This document shows positions 1-6,266 of a stretch of DNA of 29,281 nucleotides, piece after piece. The stretch's first letter is position 1, and each line of letters begins with the position of its first letter. Location of the stretch: IMG/VR virus record IMGVR_UViG_3300044625_001142, positions 1-29,281 of that record. One strand, given 5' to 3'. A program made the position numbers and the translations under genes. The notes under the pieces are model-generated. The model ran no database searches and was not told the DNA's origin. It was given only the letters and a program-made list of their open reading frames with translations. Source of the DNA: a virus.

Positions 1-376
1 ACGTTCTCGCGTCGTGGCAACGCTTACATAACGGACGAAGGTTCGCGAGATCGTGCGTCCCGCCCGACTGTAAAGGTACTATGTGATCGACGACGGTCGC
101 CGGTGCGTCCTGACAGAACCGGCACAACGGTTCGAGTCGGAGAACCTGCGCACGGACGGCCCTCCACCGGGGGCCGTAATCCCGCCACGTTTCCCGTTCC
201 TTCCGGCGACGTTGGATCTCTGCCCGGTGCGTGTCGCAATACCCGTCGTGCGTCAGGACGCCGCACCCGTGAGAAGAACAGAACCGGGGGGGTCGTTTTG
301 GCACGGGGGGAGGTGTGCCGGAAACTGTGTTCGTGTGTTTCCCCGGGGTCACGGCAACGGGCCGGGCGTCCGTCAT
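1..376 (-). CDS. HNH endonuclease, partial (3' end beyond window)
   Basis: Reading leftward from an ATG at 376-374, an open frame of 125 codons runs off the left edge. The protein has a first cysteine cluster (FCSSHGCG and GYCDTH, about residues 32-49), then the HNH core: WRAVRAQVLRLEPLCRFC, followed by TVVDHIVPLQSGGTHDLANL and RPLCKRCHDART at the edge. The order CxxC - VDHI - N - CxxCH is that of phage HNH nucleases, which act with terminase in genome packaging in many cos-type phages. The start was chosen because GGAAGGG lies three bases upstream; a stop codon at 397-395 closes the frame above it. A GTG at 304 is a weaker alternative. The start codon lies in one arm of a large inverted repeat (374-418). 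Confidence in HNH is high; a packaging role is inferred. Confidence 0.88.
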   Translation of the reverse strand, partial: MTDARPVAVTPGKHTNTVSGTPPPVPKRPPRFCSSHGCGVLTHDGYCDTHRAEIQRRRKERETWRDYGPRWRAVRAQVLRLEPLCRFCQDAPATVVDHIVPLQSGGTHDLANLRPLCKRCHDART

Positions 377-418
377 TTTCCCTTCCGCGTCCCCTTAGGG
401 GGGGACGCGGGGAAAATG
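374..418. repeat. Imperfect inverted repeat at the HNH start
   Basis: CATTTTCC...CCGCGTCCCC (374-394) faces GGGGACGCGGGGAAAATG (401-418) around the spacer TTAGGG. The inner stem CCGCGTCCCC/GGGGACGCGG is perfect over 10 bp. It covers the HNH ribosome binding site and start codon on the minus strand, so as RNA it could hide the start, or it could be a protein binding site. It might equally be a weak terminator for the upstream small ORF. Function is inferred only. Confidence 0.6.
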
Positions 419-493
419 AACGTCCGCTACCGCTCCGGCCCTTATGCCGCTTGACCTTTTCGCAAGCGTGCGGGGGGCGCGCGGTTTCGTCAT
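395..493 (-). CDS. Possible 32-residue basic peptide
   Basis: A short frame from ATG 493-491 to TAA 397-395 would encode a basic N-terminal half (MTKPRAPRTLAKRSSG) and an unremarkable tail. The bases around its start, GGGAAAATGACG on the minus strand (499-488), are identical to those around the HNH start (382-371), which is the main reason to list it. It lies between the lipoprotein and HNH genes in the same direction and the same frame as HNH. No family is recognised. It could equally be non-coding, with the shared start sequence arising from a duplicated control site. Confidence 0.3.
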   Translation of the reverse strand: MTKPRAPRTLAKRSSGIRAGAVADVHFPRVPP

Positions 494-547
494 TTTCCCG
501 GCGTTTTGGGAAACTGACGGGGGGTGCGTGCTACCGGCGCGCGAGGG

Positions 548-898
548 TCATTCGCCGCACGCGCGGCGTTGTGCGCCCATCGCGTCGGCAAGGGCGGACA
601 CCGAGTCGTCGTATGTCGCGTATCCGGCCTTCTCGTTCTCTTCCGTTGCGACCCACACGCGGTAACTATCGAACGCGGCACGCACGGCGTCACTCGGCAT
701 TCCTGCCGGCCAACCGTTCACGTGCCGTCCGAATGCCTCCGTTGCGGTGTATCCGGCGTCGAAATCGTCGAGGATACGGGGGAGTATGGCGCACGCGGCG
801 ACGTCGGCCGGGGTGAGCGTTGGTGCGGTTTCGGTTGGCGGTGCGGCGCACCCAGCGAGGGTTGCGATCGTGAGGGCGAGGACGGTTCGTTTCAGCAT
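548..898 (-). CDS. Small predicted lipoprotein
   Basis: A 116-residue protein with a short charged N-terminus (MLKR), a hydrophobic stretch and a lipobox LAGC with Cys17, so it should be lipid-anchored outside the cytoplasmic membrane. The mature part is acidic and helical, with cysteines near residues 36 and 114, and matches no family I recognise. Phage lipoproteins expressed in lysogens often block superinfection; that role is an inference here. It follows the surface-modification genes with a 42-bp gap. There is no clear Shine-Dalgarno. Instead the start is preceded by a degenerate copy of the 15-bp repeat (914-928) and CCGGGT directly before ATG, the arrangement also found at the orphan gene starting at 6476. 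Confidence 0.78.
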   Translation of the reverse strand: MLKRTVLALTIATLAGCAAPPTETAPTLTPADVAACAILPRILDDFDAGYTATEAFGRHVNGWPAGMPSDAVRAAFDSYRVWVATEENEKAGYATYDDSVSALADAMGAQRRACGE

Positions 899-913
899 AC
901 CCGGCTACCGTGC

Positions 914-928
914 GCGCCGGGGGCACGC
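914..928 (-). repeat. 15-bp repeat, degenerate copy before the lipoprotein
   Basis: Minus strand GCGTGCCCCCGGCGC, 13 of 15 matches. It is part of the 33-base block (928-896) that resembles the block before the orphan gene at 6476. Another 13/15 copy lies at 466-480, beyond the lipoprotein stop. Confidence 0.55.
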
Positions 929-940
929 GGCGCCACGAGG

Positions 941-1831
941 TTACAGGGCGTCGAGAAGGGCGGCCGCCGCAACCGGGGCGGCGTTCCCTAAATGCGGATA
1001 CACGCGGGCCACGGCTTCCCGTCGCCGGCCGATCCACCCGTCGATCCGGCGCACCTCATCGGCCAACGGGAGTAACTGCCCGGGTTCGTTCACCTGAACG
1101 CCGGGAATGTCGCGCCAGAACCGGAGACCCTGTTCGACGTCGCGGCGATACCACGGGGCGTTTAGAACGATCACGGGGCGGTCCAGTGCGGCGAACTCGT
1201 AAAGGGTTGAGGACGTGTCGCACACATAGACATCGGCAAGGGCGACCACATCGGCGAACGTCTCGGCGATCTCCCACCCGAGTTCCTCGTATCGCGGTCG
1301 GGCGAAACCCCACGCGCGAGGGTGCGCGTGCCCGATCGGTTGCCATTCGGCGGGGACGTCGGCGAGAACGTCGGTGTAGTGCGGGAACGCCGTTCGGGTT
1401 TCCGGGACGACGTGACAGTCCCAATGCCACGAGAACGCCACCCGTCGCGTGCCCGGGGCGCGTAGTTTCGTCAGTGCGTCGAGTTTCGGGGCGCCGACGA
1501 TCGCGTGTCGCGCGTTCGGATACGCCGCCCGGTTCAGCGCGTCCACGTGCTCATTCACGTTCGCGAACAACCGGACACGATCCCGGCCACCGGCCCCGGC
1601 GTATGACCGGTTCGGACTGTTGTAGGTGAACCCGGCGCCGTGTTCGAAAAACGCGACCGGGCCGCGCGTGTTCTGATAGTCACGCCAAGACGCGACGACA
1701 GTTAGCGTGCCCGGGGCGCGTAGTTCCCGGGGTGATCGTGCGAACCGTCCCCGAACGTCTTCCGGTAGTGCGTCATACACGGGGCGGAGGTGTTCCGCGT
1801 AGTGCGGTTCCGTCGCGAGGAAATCGATCAC
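941..1831 (-). CDS. CDP-glycerol glycerophosphotransferase-like GT-B protein
   Basis: A 296-residue protein with the layout of TagB/TagF-type glycerophosphotransferases (GT-B fold): an N-terminal Rossmann strand (TLTVVASW), then FFEHGAG with a histidine in the position typical of the family, a linker, a C-terminal Rossmann strand (RRVAFSWHW), and the nucleotide-binding motif VCDTSSTLYEFAALDRPVI followed by VLNAP. Family members transfer glycerol-phosphate units from CDP-glycerol to cell-surface polymers, but related enzymes use other CDP-activated donors. It starts with GTG overlapping the stop of the upstream glycosyltransferase (GTGA), so the two are probably co-translated. Two exact copies of the 15-bp repeat (1447-1461, 1705-1719) lie inside it, each encoding RAPGT just before a Rossmann strand. 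The acceptor (host wall polymer or virion protein) is unknown. Confidence 0.8.
   Translation of the reverse strand: MIDFLATEPHYAEHLRPVYDALPEDVRGRFARSPRELRAPGTLTVVASWRDYQNTRGPVAFFEHGAGFTYNSPNRSYAGAGGRDRVRLFANVNEHVDALNRAAYPNARHAIVGAPKLDALTKLRAPGTRRVAFSWHWDCHVVPETRTAFPHYTDVLADVPAEWQPIGHAHPRAWGFARPRYEELGWEIAETFADVVALADVYVCDTSSTLYEFAALDRPVIVLNAPWYRRDVEQGLRFWRDIPGVQVNEPGQLLPLADEVRRIDGWIGRRREAVARVYPHLGNAAPVAAAALLDAL
1447..1461 (+). repeat. 15-bp repeat, copy 1 (exact)
   Basis: GCGTGCCCGGGGCGC on the plus strand, inside the glycerophosphotransferase-like gene where it encodes APGT on the minus strand, at the junction of the two GT-B domains. It shares a further 3' CGTAGTT extension (broken only at position 16 on) with copy 2. 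See the findings for the family as a whole. Confidence 0.85.
1705..1719 (+). repeat. 15-bp repeat, copy 2 (exact)
   Basis: GCGTGCCCGGGGCGC on the plus strand, inside the same gene as copy 1 and in the same reading frame (APGT), just before the first Rossmann strand of the protein. Copies 1 and 2 are identical over about 22 bp, through the downstream GTAGTT. Confidence 0.85.
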
Positions 1832-2757
1832 AACCGGAGGAGACGACGTTCGAGTTCGTCTATGTATGGATCGGGGGCGAGTTCAGCGGACCGCGCAAGG
1901 GCGGCGGCGCTTTTCTCCGCATACACGGCCGGGTCGTCAAGCGCCCAGATCGCTTCCACCCATTCGGCGATTTCGCCCCGGTCGGCGAACGTGCCCGACG
2001 AGCCGAGACTTTCCAACAGTCCCGGCGTCGGGTGCGCGATCGACGGGATACCGGACGCGGCGGCCTCGATACCGACACGGCCCCACGACTCGTAAGCGGA
2101 CGGCACTAACAGAACGCGCGTCTTGCCGTAGATGGAGCGAATGTCGGGGGTATGCGGGACGAGTTCCACGTTCGACGGGATCCGGTCCGGTATGATCTGT
2201 TCGGAGTATCCGCCATAGACGCCGACGAACCGGTGATCGCGTAAGATACGCGCCAACGTCCAGAACACGCGCGCACCCTTGTTCTCGCCGAGATTTATGA
2301 GCGTCAGTGCTTCACCGGGCGTCGTCCTGTAACGTGCCGGATCGACCGGCGGCGGGATCACTATTGTCTGTCCCTGCCATCGGATCGCGCGTTGTATCCA
2401 CCGGGAGTTCGCAACGACGAGGGACGCCTCGCGGGGCTTTACGCGGTGGAACCGGAGTTGTTGGTCGTTATGGATCAGGTGAACGAGGTGTTTGCGGCCC
2501 GCGTTCGTGCGTATCACTATCCGGGTTCGGTCAAGGTGCGTAAAGACGACGTCGGCGTCGTCGATCAGTGCGGACGGGTCAGCGGTCGCGGCCGTCTCGA
2601 TCTTGACACCCTCCCACTCGGTTACCGAACTACGGTCAACGTAAACGGTAGTGTTGTGCCCGCGTTTTTGGAGTTGTAGGAGGATCTCGTGTAACATCAG
2701 TTCCGCCCCGGCGCAATGGTCCGGGGGGTAGAGGTGAACCCACGCGAGGATTTTCAC
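1828..2757 (-). CDS. GT4-type glycosyltransferase
   Basis: A 309-residue GT-B glycosyltransferase. The N-terminus KILAWVHLYPPDHCAGAE is the family-4 opening with the GAE acceptor-side loop. The C-terminal half has VPSAYESWGRVGIEAAASGIP, containing the E-x7-E donor-binding motif. It transfers a sugar from an activated donor to an unknown acceptor. The start is GTG 2757-2755, overlapping the TGA of the upstream methyltransferase as GTGA; a longer reading to 2925 only re-reads that gene in another frame. It is translationally coupled at both ends to neighbours that also look like surface or glycan modifiers. Capsid or tail glycosylation, cell-wall modification to exclude other phages, and DNA base glycosylation are all possible; the glycerophosphotransferase-like neighbour favours a surface polymer. 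Confidence 0.85.
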   Translation of the reverse strand: MKILAWVHLYPPDHCAGAELMLHEILLQLQKRGHNTTVYVDRSSVTEWEGVKIETAATADPSALIDDADVVFTHLDRTRIVIRTNAGRKHLVHLIHNDQQLRFHRVKPREASLVVANSRWIQRAIRWQGQTIVIPPPVDPARYRTTPGEALTLINLGENKGARVFWTLARILRDHRFVGVYGGYSEQIIPDRIPSNVELVPHTPDIRSIYGKTRVLLVPSAYESWGRVGIEAAASGIPSIAHPTPGLLESLGSSGTFADRGEIAEWVEAIWALDDPAVYAEKSAAALARSAELAPDPYIDELERRLLRL

Positions 2758-3269
2758 GCGGCGGGGGCGAGACGGACGATCTGCGCGCCGTATCGGTGCT
2801 CGTAGTGTTGGACGCGTCCCGTCTCGACGAAATCGGCGAACGTCCAATGCGATACGTGCGCTTCCGTCGGCGGGAGACCCGGGCCGGTGTCGAAATGCTC
2901 GATCGGTGTAGCGATCACGAACCACGCGTGCGGAACCCGGGCGAGAAACGCGAGCGCGTCGGGTTTCTCTATGTGTTCGATAACGTCACCCATAACGATC
3001 AGATCGTAAGGGGCGAGTTCGTCGTCGGTCAGCGTCAAGACGTCCCGGACATACACGTGATCATAGATCGCCGGGAGCCGGTGCGCCGCGACGTAAGGTT
3101 CCCACGCTTCCACTGCGTCCACGACGGGCGTTGGATCGAGGTATTCGCGTAACAGGACGCCGTGTTTCCCATACCCGGCGCCGACGTCGAGAATGCGGCG
3201 CGGGGTCGGTTGGATCGTTCCCGCGAGGGTGATCGTCCGTTCGGCCACTAACAGAACTCCGGAAGGCAT
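2754..3269 (-). CDS. Class I SAM-dependent methyltransferase
   Basis: A 171-residue Rossmann methyltransferase with motif I RILDVGAGYGKHG (about residues 25-37), an acidic second-strand end (DAVEAWEPY), and YDLIVMGDVIEHIEKP as the motif III/post-III region seen in small-molecule and sugar methyltransferases. There is no DNA methylase (N/D)PPY motif, so it probably methylates a metabolite or glycan rather than DNA. It lies 15 bp below the DNA methyltransferase gene and overlaps the glycosyltransferase by 4 bp. Start choice: ATG 3269 has no clear ribosome binding site, whereas a GTG at 3248 has GGAG eight bases upstream and would shorten the protein by seven residues without touching motif I. 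O-methylation of a sugar added by the next gene is a reasonable inference. Confidence 0.8.
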   Translation of the reverse strand: MPSGVLLVAERTITLAGTIQPTPRRILDVGAGYGKHGVLLREYLDPTPVVDAVEAWEPYVAAHRLPAIYDHVYVRDVLTLTDDELAPYDLIVMGDVIEHIEKPDALAFLARVPHAWFVIATPIEHFDTGPGLPPTEAHVSHWTFADFVETGRVQHYEHRYGAQIVRLAPAA

Positions 3270-3284
3270 ACGGTAACGAGTGCC

Positions 3285-4874
3285 CTAAACGCCGAGCGAT
3301 AGTTGGCTGTGCTTTTTCTGCGCGTGGCGGACACGTCCCGCGATGATCGGGAGGTAGTCCGGGGTCAGTTCGCACCCAATCCACCCGAAACCCTCCGCGA
3401 TCGCGGCGACCGCCGTCGTTCCCGAACCGAGGAACGGATCCAATACGACGCCGCCGGGCGGGGTGACCAGACGCACCAGATACCGGATCAGCGCAACGGG
3501 CTTTACCGTCGGGTGATAGTTCGCGCGGGCGGCCGTTTTATGCCCGTCGAGTGACCCATCGACACGCCCGGCGTAGACGCCGGGCGTGTCCGCCTTTTTC
3601 AGATCGTCGAGACCGGCGTTCCGTTCCGCACGTGACGGTTTCGGACAGTAGAAGAAACGCGACGCGCCGCCGGTGTCTCCGTATTGAGGACCACACGGAA
3701 TACCGTTGCCTTCGTTCCAGATACCGCCGGTGCCTCTGTCGTCTCGGGGCTTGCCGGCTTTGCTTGTTCCGCTTTGCGCGTCGAGTTCGACACCGGCGGC
3801 CTCGTCGAGTATCACGTTCGCCGGCCAGCGTCCTGCCTCGTGTGGCACGATGGTGACTTCGGGCGTGTTGCGTTTGCCGCCGCCGGGAGCCATCGCCCGG
3901 CCGGCGGGGTATTTCGTGGAACCCATCTTGTCGGTCGTCCCGATCCGACAACCGTCTATGTTGAGCGCGCCGGTGCCGTGCGCTAACACGTTCGCGGCGA
4001 CCGTGCCGTCGAGCGGCTTACGCGCAACGACGATCGGTTCGTGTGCGGGTTTGAGGGCGGTCCCCCACCCGGCCCACTCTTTCGCCGCGTCAGTCGCCGG
4101 TTTGTCGCGTTTTTCTTTCGGTGTCAGATTAGCCTCGAATTCGTAGTTGGCTCTCCACTGCGCCGCGGCTGCCGCTGCCTTGTGTCGGCCCGTCACTTCG
4201 CGTTTGGCCCAGTTCGGCCCGGGTTGTCCCTTGCGGCCGTTGAGCGTCCAGAGAAGGTCGCGAACGCGCGCCGGGATTTCGTCAAGCGTCACGCCGAGCA
4301 CGTCGAGAAGGTCGGACACCTGTTCCAACGTCGGGACCGTTGGTTGGCTTTTCGAACTCGTCCAATGTCCCGCCATACCGGAGAACCCGAACGCGTCGTC
4401 TATGTCCCGGTTCGACAAACCCGCCGCGTCACGTGCCGCACGTATCCACGCGGTAACCTCGTACACCTCCGCGCGGTCGTCGCGCTGCTTGTCTATCGCC
4501 TTCGACACGTCCAACGACTTAGGGAACCCGGAACCGTAGATCCAGTGTATCGAGTCGCGGATCTCGAACCCGGCGTCCTCGATCGCGACGACCATACGGT
4601 GATACGTGCGCGTCCCGCCGAACGCGAGAAGGTGCCCGCCCGGTTTCAGCACCCGCAAACACTCCTGCCACAGTTCGACCGAATACGCAACCCCGGATGC
4701 GTCCCACGCCTTCCCCATAAATCCCAACTCATACGGCGGATCGGTCACGATACTATCGACCGAACCGTCGGGGAGATCCCGGAGCCGGTCCAGACACGAC
4801 CCGACCAGAACCCGCCCGGTAGCATAACGAACCGTTTTCCGCGCCGGTTTCCCGGCCTGTTTCCGTTTACCCAT
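3285..4874 (-). CDS. DNA methyltransferase (N6-adenine/N4-cytosine type)
   Basis: A 529-residue DNA methyltransferase with catalytic motif TDPPY (residues 44-48) before the SAM-binding motif DPFLGSGTT (479-487), the beta-class order. DPPY favours N6-adenine. An insertion of about 80 residues (about 128-210) looks like an Xre-type helix-turn-helix (AAGLSNRDIDDAFGFSGMAG, then PTLEQVSDLLDVLGV) and may contribute to target recognition. No restriction enzyme gene is adjacent, so it is probably an orphan methylase protecting phage DNA or regulating it. The start ATG 4874-4872 begins MGKRKQAG; the longer frame to 5150 overlaps the divergent operon and is rejected. A perfect 14-bp-arm inverted repeat (3561-3590) lies within the coding region. 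Confidence 0.93.
   Translation of the reverse strand: MGKRKQAGKPARKTVRYATGRVLVGSCLDRLRDLPDGSVDSIVTDPPYELGFMGKAWDASGVAYSVELWQECLRVLKPGGHLLAFGGTRTYHRMVVAIEDAGFEIRDSIHWIYGSGFPKSLDVSKAIDKQRDDRAEVYEVTAWIRAARDAAGLSNRDIDDAFGFSGMAGHWTSSKSQPTVPTLEQVSDLLDVLGVTLDEIPARVRDLLWTLNGRKGQPGPNWAKREVTGRHKAAAAAAQWRANYEFEANLTPKEKRDKPATDAAKEWAGWGTALKPAHEPIVVARKPLDGTVAANVLAHGTGALNIDGCRIGTTDKMGSTKYPAGRAMAPGGGKRNTPEVTIVPHEAGRWPANVILDEAAGVELDAQSGTSKAGKPRDDRGTGGIWNEGNGIPCGPQYGDTGGASRFFYCPKPSRAERNAGLDDLKKADTPGVYAGRVDGSLDGHKTAARANYHPTVKPVALIRYLVRLVTPPGGVVLDPFLGSGTTAVAAIAEGFGWIGCELTPDYLPIIAGRVRHAQKKHSQLSLGV
3561..3590. repeat. Perfect 14-bp inverted repeat inside the methylase gene
   Basis: GACACGCCCGGCGT (3561-3574) and its exact reverse complement (3577-3590) are separated by only AG. 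On the minus strand it encodes DTPGVYAGRV of the DNA methyltransferase. On the plus strand the hairpin is followed by CGCCTTTTTC, so it resembles a rho-independent terminator for antisense transcription. It could also be a protein-binding dyad or an mRNA structure slowing translation of the methylase. Confidence 0.85.
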
Positions 4875-4942
4875 ACGGGGACGCGTGCCCGCGTGCGGGG
4901 GGCCTATTGCCGAAATCGGAACCCCGGGCACGCTCCCCGGGT
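4875..4942. promoter_or_regulatory. Divergent intergenic region with dyads
   Basis: The 68 bp between the leftward DNA methyltransferase and the rightward lysis-type operon must hold both promoters. It contains a small dyad CCCGC-GT-GCGGG (4888-4899), a 13/15 copy of the 15-bp repeat in inverted orientation (4919-4933), and a second CCCCGGG just before the rightward ATG. No convincing -10/-35 pair could be assigned. Its position makes it a likely operator, perhaps for the small HTH protein encoded immediately to the right. Confidence 0.5.
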
Positions 4943-5188
4943 ATGGATACACATACACGCGTCGCGGCCGCGAAACACCGCGAGTTAGAGGCACGCAAGA
5001 TCGCGGACGCCGCCGCCGCCGACTATCGAAAGACGGTGCGTGACGCCGTCGCCGAATGGCGCGCCGGGGGCGCTTCCCTCCGGGTATGCGCCGAACGTAT
5101 GAACATAACCGAGGGCGCGCTCCGCGACCTGTTGCGGCCCGACGGGACACCGCGACGCGCGAAACGCCGTAAACCGGTGACGCCGTGA
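4943..5188 (+). CDS. Small HTH-like protein
   Basis: An 81-residue, strongly charged protein. Residues about 5-40 form a probable helix rich in Ala, Arg and Glu. Residues about 42-66 (GASLRVCAERMNITEGALRDLL) look like a helix-turn-helix. The C-terminus is basic (RRAKRRKP). It probably binds DNA. The ATG at 4943 follows CCCCGGGT directly with no purine-rich ribosome binding site; the frame stays open further left but only into the control region. It heads the rightward operon and overlaps the transglycosylase start. It could regulate the divergent region, but no family is recognised. Confidence 0.7.
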   Translation: MDTHTRVAAAKHRELEARKIADAAAADYRKTVRDAVAEWRAGGASLRVCAERMNITEGALRDLLRPDGTPRRAKRRKPVTP

Positions 5189-5592
5189 AACTCCTAACGG
5201 TCGCCGCAATCGTCGTCGCGTCATTCCTAACACCGGACCGCGCCGCACCCGAAATACCGGTCCCGGCGTCGGCGAAATGCCGTCAGTATTGGCGGACCGC
5301 ACTCGCGGCCGGTTGGCGCGAACACGAACTCCCGTTGTTAGACGCGGTCATTTGGCGCGAATCGCGGTGTAAACCGAACGTCGAGAACCCGAACGACCCG
5401 TGGGGAGGTTCCATCGGACTGTTACAGGTAAACCGGGGTTGGGTCCGATGGCTCCGCGAGCGCGGCGTTATCGGCCATTCCTCCGACCTTTACAACCCGC
5501 ACCACAACCTCGCCGCCGGCCGCGCGATCTATGAATACGCGTGCTCCCGGCACGGGCACTGTTGGATTGCTTGGGGGATACTCTCTGCGTAG
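5185..5592 (+). CDS. Secreted lytic transglycosylase-like muralytic enzyme
   Basis: A 135-residue protein with an N-terminal hydrophobic signal or anchor segment (residues 1-16) followed by a goose-lysozyme/SLT-like core. VIWRESRC carries the expected catalytic Glu59, GGSIGLLQVN (74-83) is the family's conserved turn, and DLYNPHHNLAAGRAIYE (101-117) is the usual downstream motif. Such enzymes cleave the glycan strands of peptidoglycan. It starts with GTG overlapping the TGA of the HTH gene. It lies apart from the M15 endolysin at 15.5-16 kb and on the other strand, so it is either a second lysis module or a wall-remodelling enzyme made at another stage. Cysteines at 32, 62, 120 and 126 could form disulfides outside the cell. 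Confidence 0.88.
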   Translation: MKLLTVAAIVVASFLTPDRAAPEIPVPASAKCRQYWRTALAAGWREHELPLLDAVIWRESRCKPNVENPNDPWGGSIGLLQVNRGWVRWLRERGVIGHSSDLYNPHHNLAAGRAIYEYACSRHGHCWIAWGILSA

Positions 5593-5619
5593 TCCCCGGC
5601 CGACCCCACTCCTAACGGC

Positions 5620-6165
5620 GTGGACGACACACAACGGGAACACCGGCGAATGCTGCGCGAACGTCGCCGCCACGAGGCGATACGCGGAATCGCCGGAACC
5701 GATCGTCCCCGTTGCGAATGCTGCCGCGAACACCGCATTTGGACACTCACGTTCGACCACCGGCACGGCGGCGGCAACGACGACCGTCGCGCCCACGCGA
5801 ACGCGCCGACAATCCAGATCATACGCGGAGAACGTAAACGTCTCGGCCATTGGCCCACGGACAAATACGCGATTCTCTGCGCAACGTGTAACCACGGGCG
5901 ACGCGTCTCCCCGGACGGCGTCTGCCCACACCAGAACGAAACCGGGGGAGGTGAAATGACAACAGAACTCCGCACACTCGCCGGGACCATCGTCCGCGTG
6001 TTCGTCGCGGCAACACTCGCCCAGTTCATCGCGAACGGCGGCGACGTGTTCGCCATCGACGGCAACGCCGCAAAGACGATCATCTCGTCCGGCATTGCGG
6101 CCGCCGCGATCGCGCTCTACAACTACGCGAACCCGCGCGACCACCGCTACGGGATCAAGCGCTAA
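5620..6165 (+). CDS. HNH/endonuclease VII-like segment fused in frame to a holin-like segment
   Basis: A continuous 181-codon frame from GTG 5620. Residues 1-112 contain paired cysteines (CECC, about 31-34), LTFDHRHGGGNDD, and CATCNHGRR, a zinc-bound beta-beta-alpha nuclease pattern like recombination endonuclease VII. Residues 113-181 are a separate two-helix membrane unit. There is no stop codon between them, and the second part has its own strong ribosome binding site (see the entry at 5956). Either the full fusion is made, or a short nuclease gene has lost its stop. It follows the transglycosylase by 27 bp and ends before a terminator. Assignment of the first half is by zinc and DH motifs only; no activity can be asserted. 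Confidence 0.65.
   Translation: MDDTQREHRRMLRERRRHEAIRGIAGTDRPRCECCREHRIWTLTFDHRHGGGNDDRRAHANAPTIQIIRGERKRLGHWPTDKYAILCATCNHGRRVSPDGVCPHQNETGGGEMTTELRTLAGTIVRVFVAATLAQFIANGGDVFAIDGNAAKTIISSGIAAAAIALYNYANPRDHRYGIKR
5956..6165 (+). CDS. Holin-like two-TM protein (internal start)
   Basis: Starting at ATG 5956, with GGAGGTG placed four bases upstream, this gives 69 residues: MTTELRTLAG, a first hydrophobic helix (TIVRVFVAATLAQFIA), a polar loop with DGNAAK, a second hydrophobic helix (TIISSGIAAAAIALYNY) and a basic tail (NPRDHRYGIKR). Size, two helices and the charged C-terminus fit small phage holins, which form holes in the cytoplasmic membrane at lysis. The neighbouring transglycosylase supports this. 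The same frame is open upstream, so the protein may be made both alone and as part of the 181-residue fusion. Confidence 0.78.
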   Translation: MTTELRTLAGTIVRVFVAATLAQFIANGGDVFAIDGNAAKTIISSGIAAAAIALYNYANPRDHRYGIKR

Positions 6166-6190
6166 CCAACGCGCCCCGAAAAACGATCAA

Positions 6191-6214
6191 CCCCGGGAGT
6201 TTCGGCTCCCGGGG
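6191..6214. terminator. Bidirectional rho-independent terminator
   Basis: CCCCGGGAG (6191-6199), loop TTTCGG, CTCCCGGGG (6206-6214): a perfect 9-bp GC-rich stem followed by TTT on the plus strand. It sits 25 bp after the rightward operon and before the convergent gene at 6285-6476, so it ends at least the rightward transcripts. Confidence 0.88.
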
Positions 6215-6266
6215 TTTCGTGCGTTCACGGCACGAACGCGCAACGCCCTAACACGTCAGACCCCGA

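Noticed and set aside
103-816. Long plus-strand open frame (237 codons) at the left end
   Set aside because: Arg/Pro-rich low-quality translation running antisense to the HNH and lipoprotein genes; a GC-rich shadow with no recognisable domain.
910-1629. Plus-strand frame of 239 codons
   Set aside because: Antisense to the glycerophosphotransferase-like gene, very Arg-rich, no ribosome binding site.
2758-2925. N-terminal extension of the glycosyltransferase
   Set aside because: It re-reads the methyltransferase gene in another frame; the GTG at 2757 overlapping its stop is the better start.
3285-4874. A complete restriction-modification system
   Set aside because: No restriction endonuclease gene is adjacent; the small methyltransferase next to it lacks DNA methylase motifs, so the enzyme is treated as an orphan.
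4875-5150. N-terminal extension of the DNA methyltransferase
   Set aside because: It overlaps the divergent HTH gene and its residues are Arg-rich and unlike the family.
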